NCBI GenBank assembly: GCA_021776615.1
Contig: JAJFFO010000025.1
Location: forward strand, 1-57,899
From: Robiginitomaculum sp.
GTDB lineage: Bacteria; Pseudomonadota; Alphaproteobacteria; Caulobacterales; Maricaulaceae
Reading direction: 5' to 3'
Length of the DNA: 57,899 nt
The notes under the pieces were generated by a model that saw only the letters and a list, made by a program, of their open reading frames with translations, did no database searches and was not told the DNA's origin. Positions 56,518 to 57,899 of this stretch are shown piece after piece; the first letter of the stretch is position 1, and each line of letters begins with the position of its first letter. The position numbers and the translations under genes are program-made.

Positions 56518-57899
56518 ATGCCCCACAGCCCCCATAGACTATTAACAACCAGAACAAACGGTATTATGATCGCACTCTTTACGATATGCTTAGCAGTTCT
56601 AGCTAGCTCGTACGGATCAAATGTTGTTGCACAAGATAATTACACCCAACTCTCAGATTTAGAAATTTCGTGGGGTTTGCATTTAGCAAGCTCACAACAC
56701 CGTCTTCCTACAACCATCAAAACAACCAGTGACAACGGTGTTCTTATTGCAGGGTTTACCGGACCTCCAGGTAAGTCGAATGGTGGACAGCGGGACTCTT
56801 ATCTCATTCGATTTGACAGTGCCCATAATTTATTATGGGAAAAGACCATAGAAATGAAAGGTTTTGGTCAAATATCTGACTTTGTTTTGGATAAGAATGA
56901 CGGGGCTATATTGGTTGGTGAAGCCCGTGTCGAAGATGGGTATGATACAGGTGCTATCGTTACCCGTATTGACCCGCAGGGAAATATTCTTTGGCGAAAA
57001 GAGTTTGGAGATAAGTGGAACGATGGCGCAACAAGCATAATATCTACTGCCGACGGTGGAGCGATCGTCGCAGGTTATAGCCTATATAATCCTCCTAACT
57101 CCCGCAGCCCTACGAGCCGAGGCACGTCTCAATTATACATAGTCCGTGTCGATAAAGATGGAAATAAAATTTGGGACACAAGTGTAGAAAGTGACCACGA
57201 AAATCGTATCAGGACAGCGCAGTCTATGGCAGCCACACCGGATGGTGGTGCAATGATCATTGGAGATGTAACTGGGAGTAAGAAATTTTATTCTATAAAA
57301 ATTGATTCTCAGGGGAACGTGGCTTGGAAAAAAATCCATGTTCAGCCGGAGTTCAAATCACCAGACGACTACTTCAAAGGTAGATTGGTCCTCGTAGACC
57401 CAGCCGCCGTTGTTTCCAATCCACAAGGAGGATTCTATGTCCTTGCGAACCGTAGAGAGAATTTAATTGTAATGAAACTGGATAATAATGGTGAAACCAT
57501 TTGGCGCAAAACATATAGCGGGCACAAGGAAACGGCTCCAATGGAAGTTGCCCAATCCATGATAATGACGGAAGAAGGTAATCTCATTATTCTTAGTTTC
57601 AAACAAATTTCAGGAAAAACCAGAAAGGAATATATGAAAACTGACACTTATTTTCATGGTTTGACGTATCTACTTGGCTTAGATGGCGATGGTAACGAGC
57701 TATGGAACAAAACCTATAAATACGGGAGGAGCGAGAGCCACGGTGGTGACCTTTCACTTAGTCTTGATGGAGGTATTTATATCACTAGAGGGATGTTCAT
57801 CAATGAAAAAGAAGATAAATCAAAAATGAGATGGAATAATCGCTTAATGAAATTGATGCCGAAAAAGACCAATCTAAATATACACCAGTTTTATGTAAT
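56518..57899 (+). CDS. secreted beta-propeller-like repeat protein, cut by window end
   Basis: At least 460 codons open to the window edge. ATG 56518 has AAGGAAG upstream. Signal peptide (IMIALFTICLAVLASSYGSN, cleaved near VVAQDN). The body repeats a motif of about 50-60 residues: TxDGGxIVAGY ... LxRIDxxGNxLWxKxF, seen for example as IVTRIDPQGNILWRKEFG, IVRVDKDGNKIWDTS, IKIDSQGNVAWKK, MKLDNNGETIWRKTY and GLDGDGNELWNKTY. This is typical of exported propeller proteins with PQQ-like or delta-60-type repeats. Ligand unknown. Codon use and GC (lower than most of the window) suggest transfer. Confidence 0.8.
   Translation, partial: MPHSPHRLLTTRTNGIMIALFTICLAVLASSYGSNVVAQDNYTQLSDLEISWGLHLASSQHRLPTTIKTTSDNGVLIAGFTGPPGKSNGGQRDSYLIRFDSAHNLLWEKTIEMKGFGQISDFVLDKNDGAILVGEARVEDGYDTGAIVTRIDPQGNILWRKEFGDKWNDGATSIISTADGGAIVAGYSLYNPPNSRSPTSRGTSQLYIVRVDKDGNKIWDTSVESDHENRIRTAQSMAATPDGGAMIIGDVTGSKKFYSIKIDSQGNVAWKKIHVQPEFKSPDDYFKGRLVLVDPAAVVSNPQGGFYVLANRRENLIVMKLDNNGETIWRKTYSGHKETAPMEVAQSMIMTEEGNLIILSFKQISGKTRKEYMKTDTYFHGLTYLLGLDGDGNELWNKTYKYGRSESHGGDLSLSLDGGIYITRGMFINEKEDKSKMRWNNRLMKLMPKKTNLNIHQFYV

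Noticed and set aside
56164-56557. Short minus-strand frames before the last gene
   Set aside because: Low-GC noise frames with no motif; they lie in the leader of the plus-strand secreted protein.

Overview
The window comes from an alphaproteobacterium of moderate GC (by eye in the mid-50s percent). The evidence is the combination of ubiquinol-cytochrome c chaperone-plsX-fabH-ihfA-merR-tRNA-Pro, a two-domain cold-shock protein, class I PHA synthase, GlpX-type fructose bisphosphatase, COX15-type heme A synthase, an H+-pyrophosphatase and BamE. KdsA and BamE imply an LPS-bearing outer membrane; heme A synthase and the cytochrome bc1 chaperone imply aerobic respiration; PhaC implies polyhydroxyalkanoate storage. 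I cannot place it below class from sequence alone.

Layout. 1-3646 is an accessory segment with lower GC: a HigA-type antitoxin, a complete hipB-hipA pair and a decayed IS3-family element. 3673-16000 holds a secreted vWA protein, a Leu/Glu-type dehydrogenase, a methyltransferase-like protein, a hexapeptide acyltransferase, a Tat-exported M24 peptidase, kdsA, an NDP-sugar dehydratase/epimerase, an uncharacterised nucleotidyltransferase-fold protein, a secreted pentapeptide-repeat protein and aspS. 16000-26000 holds phaC, a lipoprotein, an AlaC-like aminotransferase, glpX overlapping recJ, tRNA-Glu, hairpin repeats, small envelope proteins and the cold-shock gene. 26000-33120 holds guaB-rsmB-guaA, a degenerate GGDEF/EAL-like protein and rplM-rpsI. 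33500-39500 holds membrane proteins, a small winged-helix regulator, a PhoX-like protein with an overlapping lipoprotein gene, and ctaA. 39460-46030 is housekeeping: tRNA-Pro, merR, ihfA, fabH, plsX, bc1 chaperone, bamE and hppA. 46240-48530 holds a thioredoxin-fold protein, zapE and an erpA-like gene. From about 48600 to the end the content is more accessory: a frameshifted serine hydrolase, a GT4 glycosyltransferase, an unrecognised two-gene membrane/vWA-like operon, an NTF2-like protein, a broken VOC gene, nested IS remnants and the start of a low-GC secreted beta-propeller-like protein cut by the window edge.

The most unusual signals are: (1) an intergenic repeat present in at least four places (about 5.1, 22.7, 22.8 and 50.2 kb) whose hairpin arms change in a compensatory way between copies; (2) an IS3 element carrying short perfect palindromes inserted inside its transposase genes, with end fragments of the same IS near 56.0 kb; (3) a membrane plus vWA-like gene pair at 52.1-54.4 kb; (4) a duplicated 88-bp scrap of the local cold-shock gene 2 kb upstream of it; (5) two recent-looking gene breakages (a 19-bp tandem duplication in a VOC gene, a frame change at a T-TTT-TTG site in a serine hydrolase); and (6) a MerR-type regulator whose only well-placed start appears to be CTG. 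No CRISPR array, rRNA operon, integrase or prophage module was seen.
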